64,000 nt of DNA from Undaria pinnatifida (taxonomy: Eukaryota; Sar; Phaeophyceae; Laminariales; Alariaceae), in contig JABAKD010000012.1 in assembly GCA_012845835.1 (NCBI GenBank), forward strand, positions 12,958,195-13,022,194. The letters are read 5' to 3'. Positions 11,695 through 23,129 of this stretch are shown one piece after another. The translations under genes and the position numbers were made by a program. A model generated the notes under the pieces. The model was not told the DNA's origin. It searched no databases and saw nothing but the letters and a program-made list of their open reading frames with translations. Position 1 is the first letter of the stretch, and each line of letters opens with the position of its first letter.

Positions 11695-11805
11695 TCTAAT
11701 GAAGACACACAACCCGTAATACGCGCGATCGCAGTATCACACACAGCTTGCAAATATGAGATTTCGACAAAATCCTCGATCTCACAGCTGGAGTGTATTT
11801 TCAAT
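11695..11805 (-). repeat. Family A repeat, 5'-end fragment
   Basis: Reverse head only: AATGAAGACACACAACCCGT ... CTCACAGCTGGAGTG. Same extent as the fragment at 51-163. Confidence 0.7.
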
Positions 11806-12403
11806 TTTATAAAACTAAACACAGAGACAGCACGGAAGCTGAAAGCCGCAAAGAAACAGGGGGGCCGACTCGCACCGGCGACCCCCAGCCACTGCCAAAC
11901 AAAGCCCCAAACCCACATAATAACCTCCATACCGCAGCTCTGGTCCTCGTCACGGCCTCGTTCAGGAGTAGTAGCGTATGACCACAGCTGTCGCAGAATC
12001 TCGCTGTCCTGGGAAAGATCGCGGGGTCCCACCTCAAGTGGGTATTATTAGCTGGCAAGGCACCGCACCACATCAAGGGATGGCACGACGACTGTTCTTT
12101 AGAACCCCACGTACTTTTTGGGGGACAAAATACTTGAATCTATATTCTAGTCTAGTGTTGCATGATGTCGAGAGGGGCAGCAGTGTAAATGGCAAATTTC
12201 AAGTTCCGGTTTTTAATACCACCACCAGGTAATTGTTTGCCATGCGATGGATGAGTGTGGGCTGGGCACTGCAGCAGTGGCGTGCAGCCACGCACGCCCG
12301 GGGGCAGGCACGCCACACGTCACGTCGGGGTGGTGGGTGTGGGGCGTTGTGCTTTCACGAGCGTCTTGATGGTTGGTCGTGCGGTGGCGTGTCGGTGCCT
12401 TGC

Positions 12404-12510
12404 CCGCGGGAGTACAGGGTGGCGGCTTCTTCGGTTGATATAATCTCACTTGGGCAGTCCTGGGCAACGAGAACATACTGACTGGTATACTGAACGCACA
12501 GCTGCCGCTG
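12404..12510 (-). CDS. Possible coding exon, unidentified
   Basis: On the minus strand one frame reads QRQLCVQYTSQYVLVAQD, then CPSEIISTEEAATLYSRG, of ordinary protein composition and unlike the surrounding low-complexity DNA. AG dinucleotides precede it and GCAAGG follows, which would fit the GC donors used in SPO11 nearby, but I cannot assign a family and other frames are also partly open. Treat as a hint only. Confidence 0.2.
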
Positions 12511-13299
12511 CTGTGCATTCTATCGGAAGTAAGCCACACCGTGACGACGCGATCATGTATATGTACTACTACTGACTACTGCGACTGTAAGATATTGGCG
12601 CCAGTAAATTACTACACTGCTGTTACTAAATTATTGAATAACCACTGTAAATGAACTAATTGAATGCTTCGTGCGTCGTTGGGAACGGCCGCTCATGACG
12701 CCATATAGACTACACCGTTTATTATGCTGACAGCCCAACAACTGTTGTTGTGTAGAACGGAAATTCCCGCGTAGAAGAAATACACCGTTTTTCCATTATT
12801 AGTACAAGTACATTTTATGTGTAGTCTATGTAGGAAGTTACTCTGGAGAACAAGCAGTTGCCGTTATACTACTGCCATAGTCAGGCAGGAGAACCCTCGC
12901 GACATATAATAAAAATACTGGTGGACCATATGGTGCTGATCACGGCACCCAAGCAAAGCATAGTAAGCGGCCTTGGGATAGAGAATATTTATTACGTGGT
13001 ACTCGAGTGCACGGCATCTGTCTGCGTGTGTGGTTCTGGGCGAGAAACTGATGTGTATATACCAACCAGGTGTTATTAATAGTATGAGCATGAATGTGGT
13101 GACGGGCATGATTCTCACTGCAGCAACACCACCACCATCCCCCCCTCCTCTTCTTGCTGAAACAGCCAAGCGAAGGTAGGGTGTTGCTCCGCACTCACGG
13201 TGAACACATGTTATAATAATAGTCGTACGAAGCACACACAAGCGATCCACCAGCCCCAAGGTTTGAAAACTGTCGGGTGTTGTTATCACCCCCCCCACC

Positions 13300-13565
13300 C
13301 CACCCCTCCAAACACTTCACAAGCCGTTCTTAGTTTAGTTTGGATGCAACTCGCCAAACACCTACCTCACGGCGCTTCGGGCTTGATGCAAGCAGTCAAT
13401 GCCCCCCCTTGGTCGGTGGAAACCCTAGACTATACGTGCTCCGTTCCGGCATTGCAGGAGTGCGATGGTCTGTGTACGGTGTTACGACCACGGCCAAGCC
13501 ATGGTAACGAATACACGCCCCCCTCCGAAACAGGGAGAACTAGTTGTTCCACACGGTGTATTCGG
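13300..13565 (-). pseudogene. Unidentified coding-like fragment, copy 2
   Basis: Homologous to 19300-19505 over about 200 bp (shared blocks include CCTCACGGC, TGGTCGGTG, ACGACCACGGC on the plus strand). The minus-strand frame is broken by stops and indels, so this copy is dead. The rest of the stretch between the family F copy at 10.6 kb and the family A pair at 14.05 kb shows nothing recognisable apart from the features listed. Confidence 0.35.
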
Positions 13566-14049
13566 GAGTGCCTACTACGTAAGAACATAACAGCAATGTT
13601 CAGCACTTTTCTGCCGCTATCGACGTCGACTAGAGATGTTACCGCTGCAAACTGTCTCTAGACTAATTCCAAGTTAAATGGGGCAGCAATGAATGGGCGG
13701 ACTTACTTGTTTGACGGCAGAAGAGAGGTGTTGGACCTTTTTTTCCCCCGAGGCTCCTGTTGGAAGACTAAGGGCCGCTACAGACACAGACCGCTCATTC
13801 TTTGCAGGTCTCTCTACTCGGCAGATTCCACGTTGGTCACTCACTTGTACTGGATAAGCTCTTGTATTAGTTCCAATCACGCCACGGACGAACTGAGCGC
13901 GTTGCTGATCGGCTTCGCAAAAACATCACCCCCTTTTCCCTATACGCACATGCCTTCAATGGCATGCGAAACGCCTTTTATATCATTTCAGTATCTAGAT
14001 CTTACGCCTTCTTAGGCGTCCAGGGCGCAATACCATAACACGCTTCACT

Positions 14050-15400
14050 TGCGTAGCTCTGTCTATATATAATATATACTCCAACATTTATGGGATATAA
14101 GACGGGTAAAAATTGCCCTTCCCCCTGCGCCCCCCCCCCCCCCCCGCTCCCCCTCCCCGCCCCCGATTTCGAGCACTCCCCCCCCCTCTCCTCACCGGTT
14201 GTACGATTTACAGGATATACATGATAAAAAAGATGCGTTCCTCCCACAACCGTTAGATTTTGCCCCTTCAAGGGTTTATAGCTGCTGCACACAGATTGAG
14301 TTGCTGCCCCCTTCTACTACCCCGCCCCCCCCGCCCCTGGCCCTTACGCCTTAAAACACCCCCCCCCCCCCCCTCACGTTGTACGACTTGCAGGATGTAC
14401 TTGATAAACTGATGCATTTCCTTCCTCGCACAGCTGTCACATTTTGTCCCCCTCAGAAACGGGTTTATAGTTTCCGCGCACAGATTGATAAAACCCTGGT
14501 ACAAGCTTCACTGTAGTTCCAAGGGGGGTCGCCGACCCATGTCCTTAATGAGGACACACGCACCCAGTAATAGTATCACGCGCTGTGTGTCCTCATTAAG
14601 GACATGTAGGTCGGCGACTCCCGTTGCAACTACAGTGTAGCTATCGGGGTCAACAGGGTAAGGTTAGGCAGTCTGTGCGCGGAAACTATAAAACCCGTTT
14701 TTGAGGGGGACAAAATCTGACAGCTGCGGAAGGAAATGCATCAGTTTATCAAGTGAATCCTGCAGTAAGTCGAATAACCGGTGAGGGGAGGGCGGAGTTT
14801 TTAAGGACGTGTGGGCCTGGTTTTGATCAAAATGGAGCGGGGGTGGGGGGGAAGAGCGGGGGGGGACGGGTGGGGCAGCCCAATTTGTGCGTGGAAATCA
14901 TAAATCCTTCAAGGGGATGAATCTGACGGTTTTGGAAAGAATGCACCAGTTTATCATGGGGGGGGGCGGGGGGCGGGACGGGCGGGGCAGCTCAATCTGT
15001 GCGTGAAAACTATAAATCCTTTAAGGGAGTACATCTAACGGTTTTGGAAAGAATGCACCCAGTTTATCATATATATCCTGTAAGTCGTACAACCAGTGAG
15101 TAGAGGGCTGAGTGCTCGAGGGGTTGGGGGTGGGGAGGTGGGGGGTGGGGGAGGGGGTGGGGGGTGGGGGGGGGGGGGGCGAAAGAGCTTTAGGTCGCAT
15201 AGATGTAGGGGTTTGCTATGCGCGCGGTGCTAGATCTAGGCGATGGTGCGGGTGGTGGGGAAGGAGGGGGCGTTGAGGGCTGGGGCGGGGTGGGGGATTG
15301 CAGCAGCGGCATGGATGGCTCGGGAGAGATATTGAGGTGATATCCAGTGCGTGGAAGTGTTTATTACTCTGGCGGATTTCGATGTTAGATGGGGCGTATA
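14050..15400. repeat. Two family A copies, head to head
   Basis: 14050-14575 is in reverse and 14576-15400 forward; they meet in the shortened heads (CCTTAATGAGGACACACG ... TGTGTCCTCATTAAGG). The reverse copy has C-tracts, the forward copy G-tracts, so the pair forms a long imperfect inverted repeat. Confidence 0.7.
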
Positions 15401-15499
15401 TATACCCCACCCAAAAAAAAAGGGACTTTGAGAAAAATGGTTCCTGGTGCAACCCGATGGATAATTCCACATGCCCTACGTACTAGGTATAATATTTAC

Positions 15500-15835
15500 A
15501 AAGATTAATATTGCGAAAAAACGAAAACAGCATATTCCGACAAATATTAGGGTTAAGGAGCTCCGTCTTTCAGTAAAAAAGTCTACGCCAAAAAGACAAA
15601 GCTTCCCAAAAAAACAAGAATAAATTATTCCCCGACAATTTTTCGGGTTATGAAGAGGAGCCCCATCATTGACAAAAACAGAAGCAGCCAAACCCAAGCT
15701 GCAAAAAACAAGAACATGTTCCCGGACAATAATTTTGGGTCAGGGAGCCCCGTCCCATTCACGAAAAAAGTCCAGTAGCCAAAAAGTGCTACCCCTGCGT
15801 TGTCGTAGCATGGGTCTTGCGGCGTAGAATGTGGC
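15500..15835 (+). repeat. Three partial family D ends in tandem
   Basis: TTAAGGAGCTCCGTCTTTCAG, AGAGGAGCCCCATCATTGACA and CAGGGAGCCCCGTCCCATTCA are successive versions of the family D sequence near CCTTAACCCAAAATCGTCGG. From 15836 to 16900 nothing is recognised. Confidence 0.45.
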
Positions 15836-16900
15836 GACTGGTGGCGTGGACGTAGCTTAGAAGGGATGGCCCATTAGGGGACGGAACCAACCGCGATTTC
15901 AACACCTTGGCTCGGCGCTGGCGAGGCCACACACACAAACACCGGGAAGGAAGCAATCCTCCAGAAAACCCGAAGCGCTGCTAGTTCGTGCAGCTCGGGC
16001 ACAACAAGGCAAGACAAAGGATACGCGCACCCACGTGTCTATATCGGTGTTTACAGTAGTATAGTGTTAATATTTTAGTAGTTTTCACAGCCACTGGGGT
16101 GTCTGCTTTTTGGACGAGGTTCGTCGCAAGGCGAAAACGGGGTACGATATTATTTTCCCAGGCAGCTGGTGCGTCATTGTCAGTAGAGAAGTGACTAATC
16201 GAGCGCTCGCCCCCTCTTTAGATAAATGAGGTGCCTTTGGAAGTGGTGGCTGTATTTTTCATGGGTCAAGAGGTGGCAGTTTAATGCCAAAGATCTCACA
16301 CGTACGTGTTGAGCCACGAAGAAGCCTGCTGAGTTCAGAAGCATTATCAACGCAGGGCTACACATTTTAAACAACAGAGTGAAACTGTTAACAACTCTGA
16401 ATTGAGGCGCGTTAGTTAACAGCTCGGAACTCAGTTGTTGCGGTGTCCCTCCGCATGCATCGTGCCATGGGACGGGTACACAAAAGAGCGACAGCAAGAC
16501 CATTTATTTGGCACTGCGTGACGTCTACCACATAACAACAACAGACGAACGGGCTCGTGAGTCGAGGACGCCCCCCGCCCCTGTTCCATCGCACCCCCTC
16601 TAGGGTCACCTTTTGTTGCACATGGTCTACAAACGCGGCGGTTCCGCTTTGCCACAACCCCATTGGTGCCCATTTTTCAGGCATATCACACTACAGGATG
16701 ACTTTGTCGGTAGACGCAAAAGTAAAGGCCTCCGCCAAAGTAGTAACCGACAAAACAGTGATCAGGCCATGTATCACCCCAGCATGATAGCAGCGAAATA
16801 GCGGACGAACCTGTCGGACTCGGGGCGAGAGGGAAACCCCCCTTGTTCCGCCGTCCACACATGCATACTTTTCCTTTAAAGCCGACGGCATAACACGTCC

Positions 16901-17195
16901 ATCTCCGACCAAGGGTACGGTACGGTGGTCATTTTTTGGGCCCGTTTTGCAGTGACTCGGGGTCACTCCCGCGAGTGACCCCCCCCTGTTTCTTTCTTTG
17001 CGGTCTTGAGCTGTCGAGCTGTTTCAGGTTTCTAAGATGCGTCCGCAATGTAATGCGGCACGCTACCCCGCGAAAAAAAAACGCCTACTCGTAAAGTACT
17101 TTTGTCCGTGAGGTAGAGAGTCACTCGTGCGACTGGCTCGAACTCGGTAGTGAAAATAGGGGTATCCTCTCCCTACCGTATTCGTGGTCCTCCCG
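16901..17195 (+). mobile_element. MITE family B
   Basis: GACCAAGGGTACGGTACGG on the left, CTCGGGGTCACTCCCGCGAG in the body, CCCTACCGTATTCGTGGTCC on the right. Confidence 0.6.
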
Positions 17196-17479
17196 CTCAT
17201 GCTTTCCAAGAGCACGCCCAAGCAAAGGCCGTGCCCTGGTCCCGACATCACCCCCCAGCGCCACTACGCACGCGGCCCGCAGTAGTGCGCCGCATACATG
17301 CTACTAATGGTAGAGCAGGGGGTGCGTCTAACGTTTCTGAGGCTCCTGACCTTTTGAGGCAGGTGTATACTATTAATATGAATACCTCACCCGAACCCTG
17401 ACTTTGAGAAGTCGTGTACGCTTATCCCAAGATGAAGGATTCCATGGCAGCACATGCGACGGTATAGTTAGAGGTATAC

Positions 17480-17790
17480 CGACCCAGGCTACTACGGCAG
17501 GGGTGTGTGTCCCTTTTGAGGCCTTTTCTAGCAGTAAGTGGCTCGGGGTCGCTTGCGCGAGTAACCCCTCTGTTCCTTGCGATTTTAAGCTTTCTTAATG
17601 TTTTTGAATTGACGATATCGACCTGCAATGGAAGGGTAATCTACACGCTGCGCTAACACAATCGTCTAGATAGAGTATTTTTTTCCCGCGAGGTACTGAG
17701 TCACTCGCGCGAGTATGATAGCTCAAACACACTAGTGATATTGGGGGTACCCTATGATGCCCTACCGTACATAGCCTTGGTGTACCCCGT
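17480..17790 (+). mobile_element. MITE family B
   Basis: CAGGCTACTACGGCAGGGG on the left; CTCGGGGTCGCTTGCGCGAG and GAGTCACTCGCGCGAGTATG inside; CCCTACCGTACATAGCCTTGG on the right. Confidence 0.6.
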
Positions 17791-18009
17791 TTTTTTTCGA
17801 GGCTTCTCACTTGATGGGTTGTTTTAGGTTGTTTTATACCTACATAGTACGCCCAAACAAATATGACTTTCGAGCAAACAGAAAGTGCAACCCGATGAAC
17901 AAACCCACGATGGCCTAGGTATAGAGGTAGGGGTTGCAGGTGTTGGGCCAAAAGGTTTCTGACCTTTCTCGCCGGTTGAGCTCACCTCAAGCAAGGACCT
18001 ACCGGATTA

Positions 18010-18205
18010 GTCTAATACTTTTATACGAGTATGCGCTTGTTTTGTGGCTCCTAGGTCATAGAAGCTCGGTCGGGTTGCGCGAACGAATGCCTTCGAAGTC
18101 ATCTTTCAGGTGATGGTGAGATATCGAACCCTCCATGTTAGGAGCTAAGGAAATTTCTGCTGTACCCCTCCACCGTGAGATTGCTCTATATACAAAAATC
18201 CGTGT
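18010..18205 (+). mobile_element. MITE family E
   Basis: CGGTCGGGTTGCGCGAACGA, ATGCCTTCGAAGTCATC, CCATGTTAGGAGCTAAGG, family E words in reverse. Confidence 0.45.
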
Positions 18206-18370
18206 TGCTAAGAAGGAACGGTATTCCGACCATTTTAGGAGCGCCCCCGCCGTCGTTCAGAAAACGTTGTAACCAAAAAGTGCCAACGTCTATCGTAGCA
18301 CCCATCTGACCTAGGTGATGTCGTGAATCATAATGTGAAACGTACCTGAAATTCCAACGACGTCGGGAGT

Positions 18371-18625
18371 CGTTCTACGGTACACCCCCCCCTCCAACTT
18401 TTCTTTAACGAAATCACCGGTTTTTAAAACCGGCTCCCGGCCGTATCTCCTGAAATATGGTGCCCCTCGCCACCCCGACGTCATCGTTCGATAGCTCTTT
18501 CCAAACAAGAAAATGCATTAAGAAAAGTTTTTCATACCTGGTAGCATATTTCTTCGTGTGAAGCAGCCATGAAACGTTCGTTCAAGAAAATAGCTGATTC
18601 GGGAGGGGGCTATCGTAGCATCAGC
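18371..18625. mobile_element. MITE family C foldback
   Basis: CTACGGTACACCCCCCCCTCC...TTCTTTAACGAAATCACCGG at the left mirrors GAAACGTTCGTTCAAGAAAA...GGGAGGGGGCTATCGTAGCA at the right. Shared CCCGACGTCATCGTTCGATAG. Confidence 0.6.
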
Positions 18626-18984
18626 CTTGGGTATTTGGCGACGGCGACGGCTACGGTGGGGGGTTGGTTCACTTTTAGAATATCTATTCCAGCGCCGCAA
18701 AGCCACACAAACTCTCGCGATGAGGTGGCTGGCTACACTACGCTATCCTAGTTTATTTTCGGTCTTGGGCACTAGACTATCATCTACACTGCCGTCGACG
18801 CCGCCAAATGTGAAGGTATCTCGGGAACGCGCGGGGTGTCGGTGCTGGGTAGATCGCCTTTCTCCAAGGTTCGTAGCATGCTCGTTCGTCTTTCCATCGC
18901 CGGTTCATGGCTCAAAACATCCACACAAGAGACCAGGTACCGTACAAGTCTTACAACGTAGGCTAGAAGACTCACCGACCGGAT

Positions 18985-19095
18985 ATGTGCCGACCATCAT
19001 ACAGAGAGCTATGGTATGACATGGTACATTCTGCATTTTATGTACCGACCATCATACAGAGAGCTACGATATGACATGGTACATTCTGCAGTTCA
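18985..19095 (+). repeat. 55-bp tandem duplication
   Basis: CCGACCATCATACAGAGAGC...ATATGACATGGTACATTCTGCA occurs twice in a row. Confidence 0.75.
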
Positions 19096-19299
19096 TGACA
19101 TGGCTGACATCACGCCACGTCTTACCCATTACTTAAACATCTACTTTGTGCACTCCGTAACATTTGGTGTCGCGGCATATGATGTACCGCCGCCGCCAAT
19201 CGCGAGGTGCAGAGCGGCTCGCTCACGTGGTCAAACTTCGGCAGTGAAAATGGGGCGCACATACCCGTAAGATGTGGAAGTCCGCGTCACAAGTTGTTC

Positions 19300-19505
19300 T
19301 TAGTACGATGCAGCTCACGTTCTCATGCTACACGCCGAACACCTCACGGCACTTCGCGCTTGGTGCACACAACGCCTGCCTGGTCGGTGAAAACTCGACG
19401 TGCTCCACGCTGGGCATTGTAGGGATGCGAGGGTCAATGATCTTAAGACCACGGCTATAGGCATGGAATGAGTACACCCCCCCCGCTGCTGCCTTGACCA
19501 GTTCC
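19300..19505 (-). pseudogene. Unidentified coding-like fragment, copy 1
   Basis: The minus strand reads KELVKAAAGGVYSFHAYSRG, then LKIIDPRIPTMPSVEHVE and FSPTRQALCAPSAKCREVFG, followed by a stop. It lies about 100 bp downstream of the SPO11 stop, on the same strand. A clearly homologous but more broken copy lies at 13300-13565. I do not recognise the protein. Its balanced composition and duplication suggest a real ancestral exon; whether it is still used is unknown. Confidence 0.3.
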
Positions 19506-19604
19506 TTAGTTAGAGGTTCTCGTCAGTCAGGTTCCAACTAACTGGCCAAAATCCCATACGAACTACTATGTATGGCAGCACGCGTCGTGTTTGTGCAGTC
19601 CTCA

Positions 19605-19702
19605 TTAAATGTAGTCTTGTCGAAGGACCGCCGTTTCTAAGAACCGTCCGGTGAGCGCGTCCATGCCCAGTGTGTACAGCGCCTCCAGTTCCACTTTCGT
19701 CC
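19605..19702 (-). CDS. SPO11: SPO11 exon 'e' (C-terminal exon with stop)
   Basis: Two bases, 31 codons and TAA. It encodes TKVELEALYTLGMDALTGRF, LETAVLRQDY and I, then stop at 19605-19607. The K-V-E-L-E-A-L...D-x-L...DY-I ending is the standard C-terminus of SPO11/TopVI-A proteins. With exon d it reads NPG-TKVELEAL, giving in-frame continuity. The acceptor AAGAAG|GG lies about 35 bases downstream of a CTCTTTTCTCTGC pyrimidine tract. The frame stays open upstream of the acceptor for about 33 codons, so a different acceptor is possible. No polyadenylation signal is evident; an unidentified coding-like fragment (19300-19505) follows on the same strand. Confidence 0.75.
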
Positions 19703-19931
19703 CTTCTTGGTGATGATGTTGTTGACCGACGGCGTAGTGTATGCCGCAGAGAAAAGAGCGATACAGAGAGTTTGCACGAAAATACGTTTTTCGTGGTGAC
19801 AAGCACGTATAGTGCGGTGGCGTTAGTCTGCAGCATTTATTTGAGTATTATCGTTCCACATATATACATTCCGCCCTCTCCTCACCTGGTTGCACGACTT
19901 ACAGGATACGCTTGATAAACTGATGCATTTC

Positions 19932-20266
19932 CTTCCAGCAGTGAGATCGAAGATTTTGTCGACACTCATCTTTGCAAGCTGTGTGCGATATTTCGATTGC
20001 GCGTATTACGGGTTGTGTGTCCTCATTAACGATATAGGTCGGCGACTCCCCTTCCAACTACAGTGTAGCTTGTACCAGGGTCAACAGGATGACGTTAGTC
20101 AGTCTGTGTGCGGAAACTATAAAACCCGTTTTTGAGGGGGATAAAATGTGACAGCTGTGGAAGGAAACGCATCAGTTTATCAAGTGAATCCTGCAAGTCG
20201 AATAACCGGTGAGGGGAAGGCGGAGTTTTTAAGGACGTGGGGGCCTGGGTTTGATCAAAAGGGAGC

Positions 20267-20297
<31 letters not shown>

Positions 20298-20640
20298 GGG
20301 TGGGGCAGCCCAATCTGTGCGTGGAAACTGTAAATCCTATCCTGTAAGTCGTACAACCAGTGAGGAGAGGGCGGAGCGTTCGAGGAGTTGGGGGGGGGGC
20401 GGGGGCGAAAGGGTTTTTGAAAAAAATCTTTAGGTGCATAGATGTAGGGGTTTGCTATGCGCGTGGTGCTAGGTCTAGGAGAAGGTTCGGGGGGGGGGGA
20501 AGGAAGGGGCGTTGGGAGGGGGGGGGGGGGGGGTGAACTGCAGCAGCGGCGTGGATGGCTCTAGAAAGATAATGCGGTGATCTCAAGTGCGTGGAAGTGA
20601 GTTATTACTCTGGCAGATTTAGATGTTAGGTGGGCATCAG
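19932..20640 (+). repeat. Family A repeat
   Basis: Head at CAGTGAGATCGAAGATTTTG, G-tract of over 25 near 20268, tail ending TTAGATGTTAGGTGGG. The gypsy pseudogene begins directly after. It lies in the SPO11 locus just upstream of exon e on the map. Confidence 0.75.
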
Positions 20641-20699
20641 AATTAGCGGAACCTCAGAAAAAACAGTGGTGCACCTCTATCGGAGTATCACATACACGA

Positions 20700-22045
20700 G
20701 CGAGGCTACGGTAGGGGGGATGTTACGACGGTGCTATGATTGGGACTTGCATCTGCCCCACGTCAAATTTGCTTACAACAATTCCGTCAGTTCGACGACG
20801 GGTCTGGCGCCCAACGAGGCCCACATGGGCAAACTTCCACGGCTCCCCCTGACGGTTTTCGACCGCAATGGTGTCGTGGGACTCCAGAGTCTGGCCCGTG
20901 ACCACCTGGCTTATTGCGACTTGGCCACCGACCGGCAAAAACGCGCGAATGCATTGTCCGTGCACGCCACGCCCTCACCTTTTCTCGTGTTAACCGTAGA
21001 AACTCCGCCCTCGCCGACGCGCTGCGTCCAGCATCTAACCTCGCTACGGGTGGTTGGGCATGGGTGTACAATTCTGCCTCTACCATCCACCAGGGTGTGA
21101 AGGCGAACACCGACGCCAAGGTACTCAAGGCCAAACTCGCGCTTAACTGGACGGGCCCGTAGGAGGTTCTGGCAGTCAGTCCCTGCTCCGCCGCCGAGAC
21201 CCCGGACGGTTCACCGCTCGGGAGCAACCTCCTCTATTTGGATCTCCCTTCCGACCTGCCCGGTTCGGACGCTCGTCGGCGTGTGGCCATCGAGCGCTGC
21301 AAACCCTGCGCCAACCCCCACGACAGTGGGCACATGCCCAAATACCTACCGACGGGGCTGACGCAGTGCGTGCTCAACAATTTTTCCAAGACGTCCCCGT
21401 CGTACCACGTCACTCAAGACGACGTTTCGACTCCCCTCCAACGGCTGGAGGTGGAGCAGATCACTGGTCATCAGTCGGTACGGGGGCGAGGTGGCGTCAT
21501 CGCGGTGCTATACAAGACGCATTGAGCGGGACTCTCTGAACCTTCCTGAGAGCGGGAAATGGATCTCCACGTCTCCCGCTCCCACATCTTGCGTTATTGG
21601 GCCGGAACCCCGGACCAGCACTGCCAAACCAACAGCCTCTACCGCCAAATGCGGATCGGGGCGGCACAGCGCGAGCTCTCCCGCAACAACGGGGAACGTT
21701 TCCTAGCGCCGGGCTACGCCTGTGTTCCCCGCGCCGATTGGGTCCGTCGCTACCACGACGCAGTACTTCCTAAGGGAGCCCACTTTTGGTACAAGGGATA
21801 CGATGGGTTATGGTGGTTTGGAAAAATCGGCGCAGCGCTACCGAGGACAAGGTATACCTGGTCCGCTTTCTGGACGAACCGGGACCGATTAATCTTCAAC
21901 TTCCTCTTCCCCCGGCGCGCTACACAACTTCGACGGGAGCCGTACGAGGCTCTTGGTGCCTGCAACTTCACATCGCCAGTGCGTTCCCTCGGGGAATTCA
22001 ACATAATGTAGACGAATCTCGAGACGCGGCCGTGGCCAGTTGACT
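20700..22045 (+). pseudogene. Ty3/gypsy integrase C-terminus with chromodomain-like end
   Basis: Frame 1 reads VKFAYNNSVSSTTGLAPNEA, HMGKLPRLPLTVFDR and LARDHLAYCDLATDRQKRA, the end of a gypsy integrase core. After a frameshift near 20975 come VNRRNSALADALRPASNL, ALNWTGP (stop at 21160), then VEQITGHQSVRGRGG, VLYKTH (TGA where Trp is expected, 21523), and DLHVSRSHILRYWAGT. The last block resembles chromodomains that follow integrase in chromoviruses. A second frameshift near 21790 leads to YLVRFLDEPGPINLQLPL. Upstream gag/RT is absent; the fragment begins right after a family A repeat. It is clearly dead. Confidence 0.75.
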
Positions 22046-23040
22046 TTCAAGCCGCCATCGCTCCTCGATAGTTCTCCATTTTTTGGCGTTATGAGGTTTG
22101 AGTCTTTGTCTTTGGGTTGTTCGTAATGTCCTGAGAGTCTTCATGGTGTTTTGGAGCGGTTCTTTCCAGTTTTTTTCTTGTCCTGCCGAACTCCCTGCTC
22201 AGTGTCGGGTCAGGGTTCGGGTAAAACGCCGCTATCTGAGGCGCAGGGCTGTCGCTTTTTCGCCGTTGTTCAATTTCGCCCTGCCGACGCCCTCCTCAAC
22301 CCAGAGCCGGGGGGCGACCAGGGTACCCTGTTCGTGCGTAACGTGGTACAGGGCTATGTACGGACCTGTGTGTCATATATATATATATTTTGTGTGTTGT
22401 GTTTGTTCTACTTTGTTTTTTTCGGCCAAGCACTTCCCCTCCTCGCGGGGCTGTAAGTGCGGCCACCTTCCATCCCGGGTATTTGTCGTTTCTTCGTCTA
22501 ACCCCCCGCAATGCCGATGGCCCGCGGGGGCTTTTTCACGTGACTTCTCCCTCGTGTTAGCGCCTGTGTTCCCCTCCATATCGACGAGGGCTCGCCTTAC
22601 CATAGTACCTTTTCTGCGGTTGGTTTGCCGTAGAGCCTTTCTTGCCCCCCCCGCCACACCGGCGGTATGTGGCAGGTTCTAGAGCATTTTCTGCCCCCCC
22701 CCCCCAGCCACACCGGCGGTACGCGGCAGGTTTCTGAAGGGTGGCTTTTGCCTTGTTGTAGGGTCTGCGTTTCCTTCAAGTGCTTTTCTTCACGCGTTCC
22801 TGGCTCCATAGCCAGGCCATTAGAGGTGTGGGAGTGGGTTTTGAGGGGCCGCATGTTCGACTCATGGTCTAGTTCGTAGCACCGGAGTTTCCCTGAATTT
22901 CCCATATTTATACACATGCGGCTCATCAGGGTGGGCTAGTGTTAAGAGACGACCTCGAAAGGCCCGTAATTATCCGTATTTTGAGATAATTTGGATGGAT
23001 TTCGTATGATAAGGTTGGCGTTATCTATTCGGGATAGTCA
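22046..23040 (+). other. Probable 3' flank of the gypsy fragment
   Basis: Follows the pol pseudogene directly. It contains a CATATATATATATATTTTG promoter-like run at 22373 and could include a 3' LTR, but with no second copy in the window I cannot set its ends. It also carries a 55-bp near-duplicate (22647-22735). Confidence 0.35.
22647..22735 (+). repeat. Two-copy tandem repeat, about 48-55 bp
   Basis: CCCCGCCACACCGGCGGT.TGTGGCAGGTT and CCCCAGCCACACCGGCGGTACGCGGCAGGTT occur next to each other. Each unit contains a CCGGCGG core and a poly-C run of different length. Confidence 0.6.
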
Positions 23041-23046
23041 GGAAAT

Positions 23047-23072
23047 AGATCGGAGGCACGTGCCTCCGATCT
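23047..23072. repeat. 26-bp perfect palindrome
   Basis: Half-site AGATCGGAGGCAC is followed immediately by its exact reverse complement. It sits between the gypsy flank and a SINE family 2 copy. Function unknown. Confidence 0.7.
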
Positions 23073-23129
23073 CAGAAGCCATCAGGGGCTCTGGCGGAAT
23101 CGAATAAAACTACGACTACGAAGGCTACG

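Noticed and set aside
23047-23060. Sequencing-adapter remnant (begins AGATCGGA)
   Set aside because: Resemblance ends after eight bases and the rest is a perfect palindrome unlike adapter sequence.
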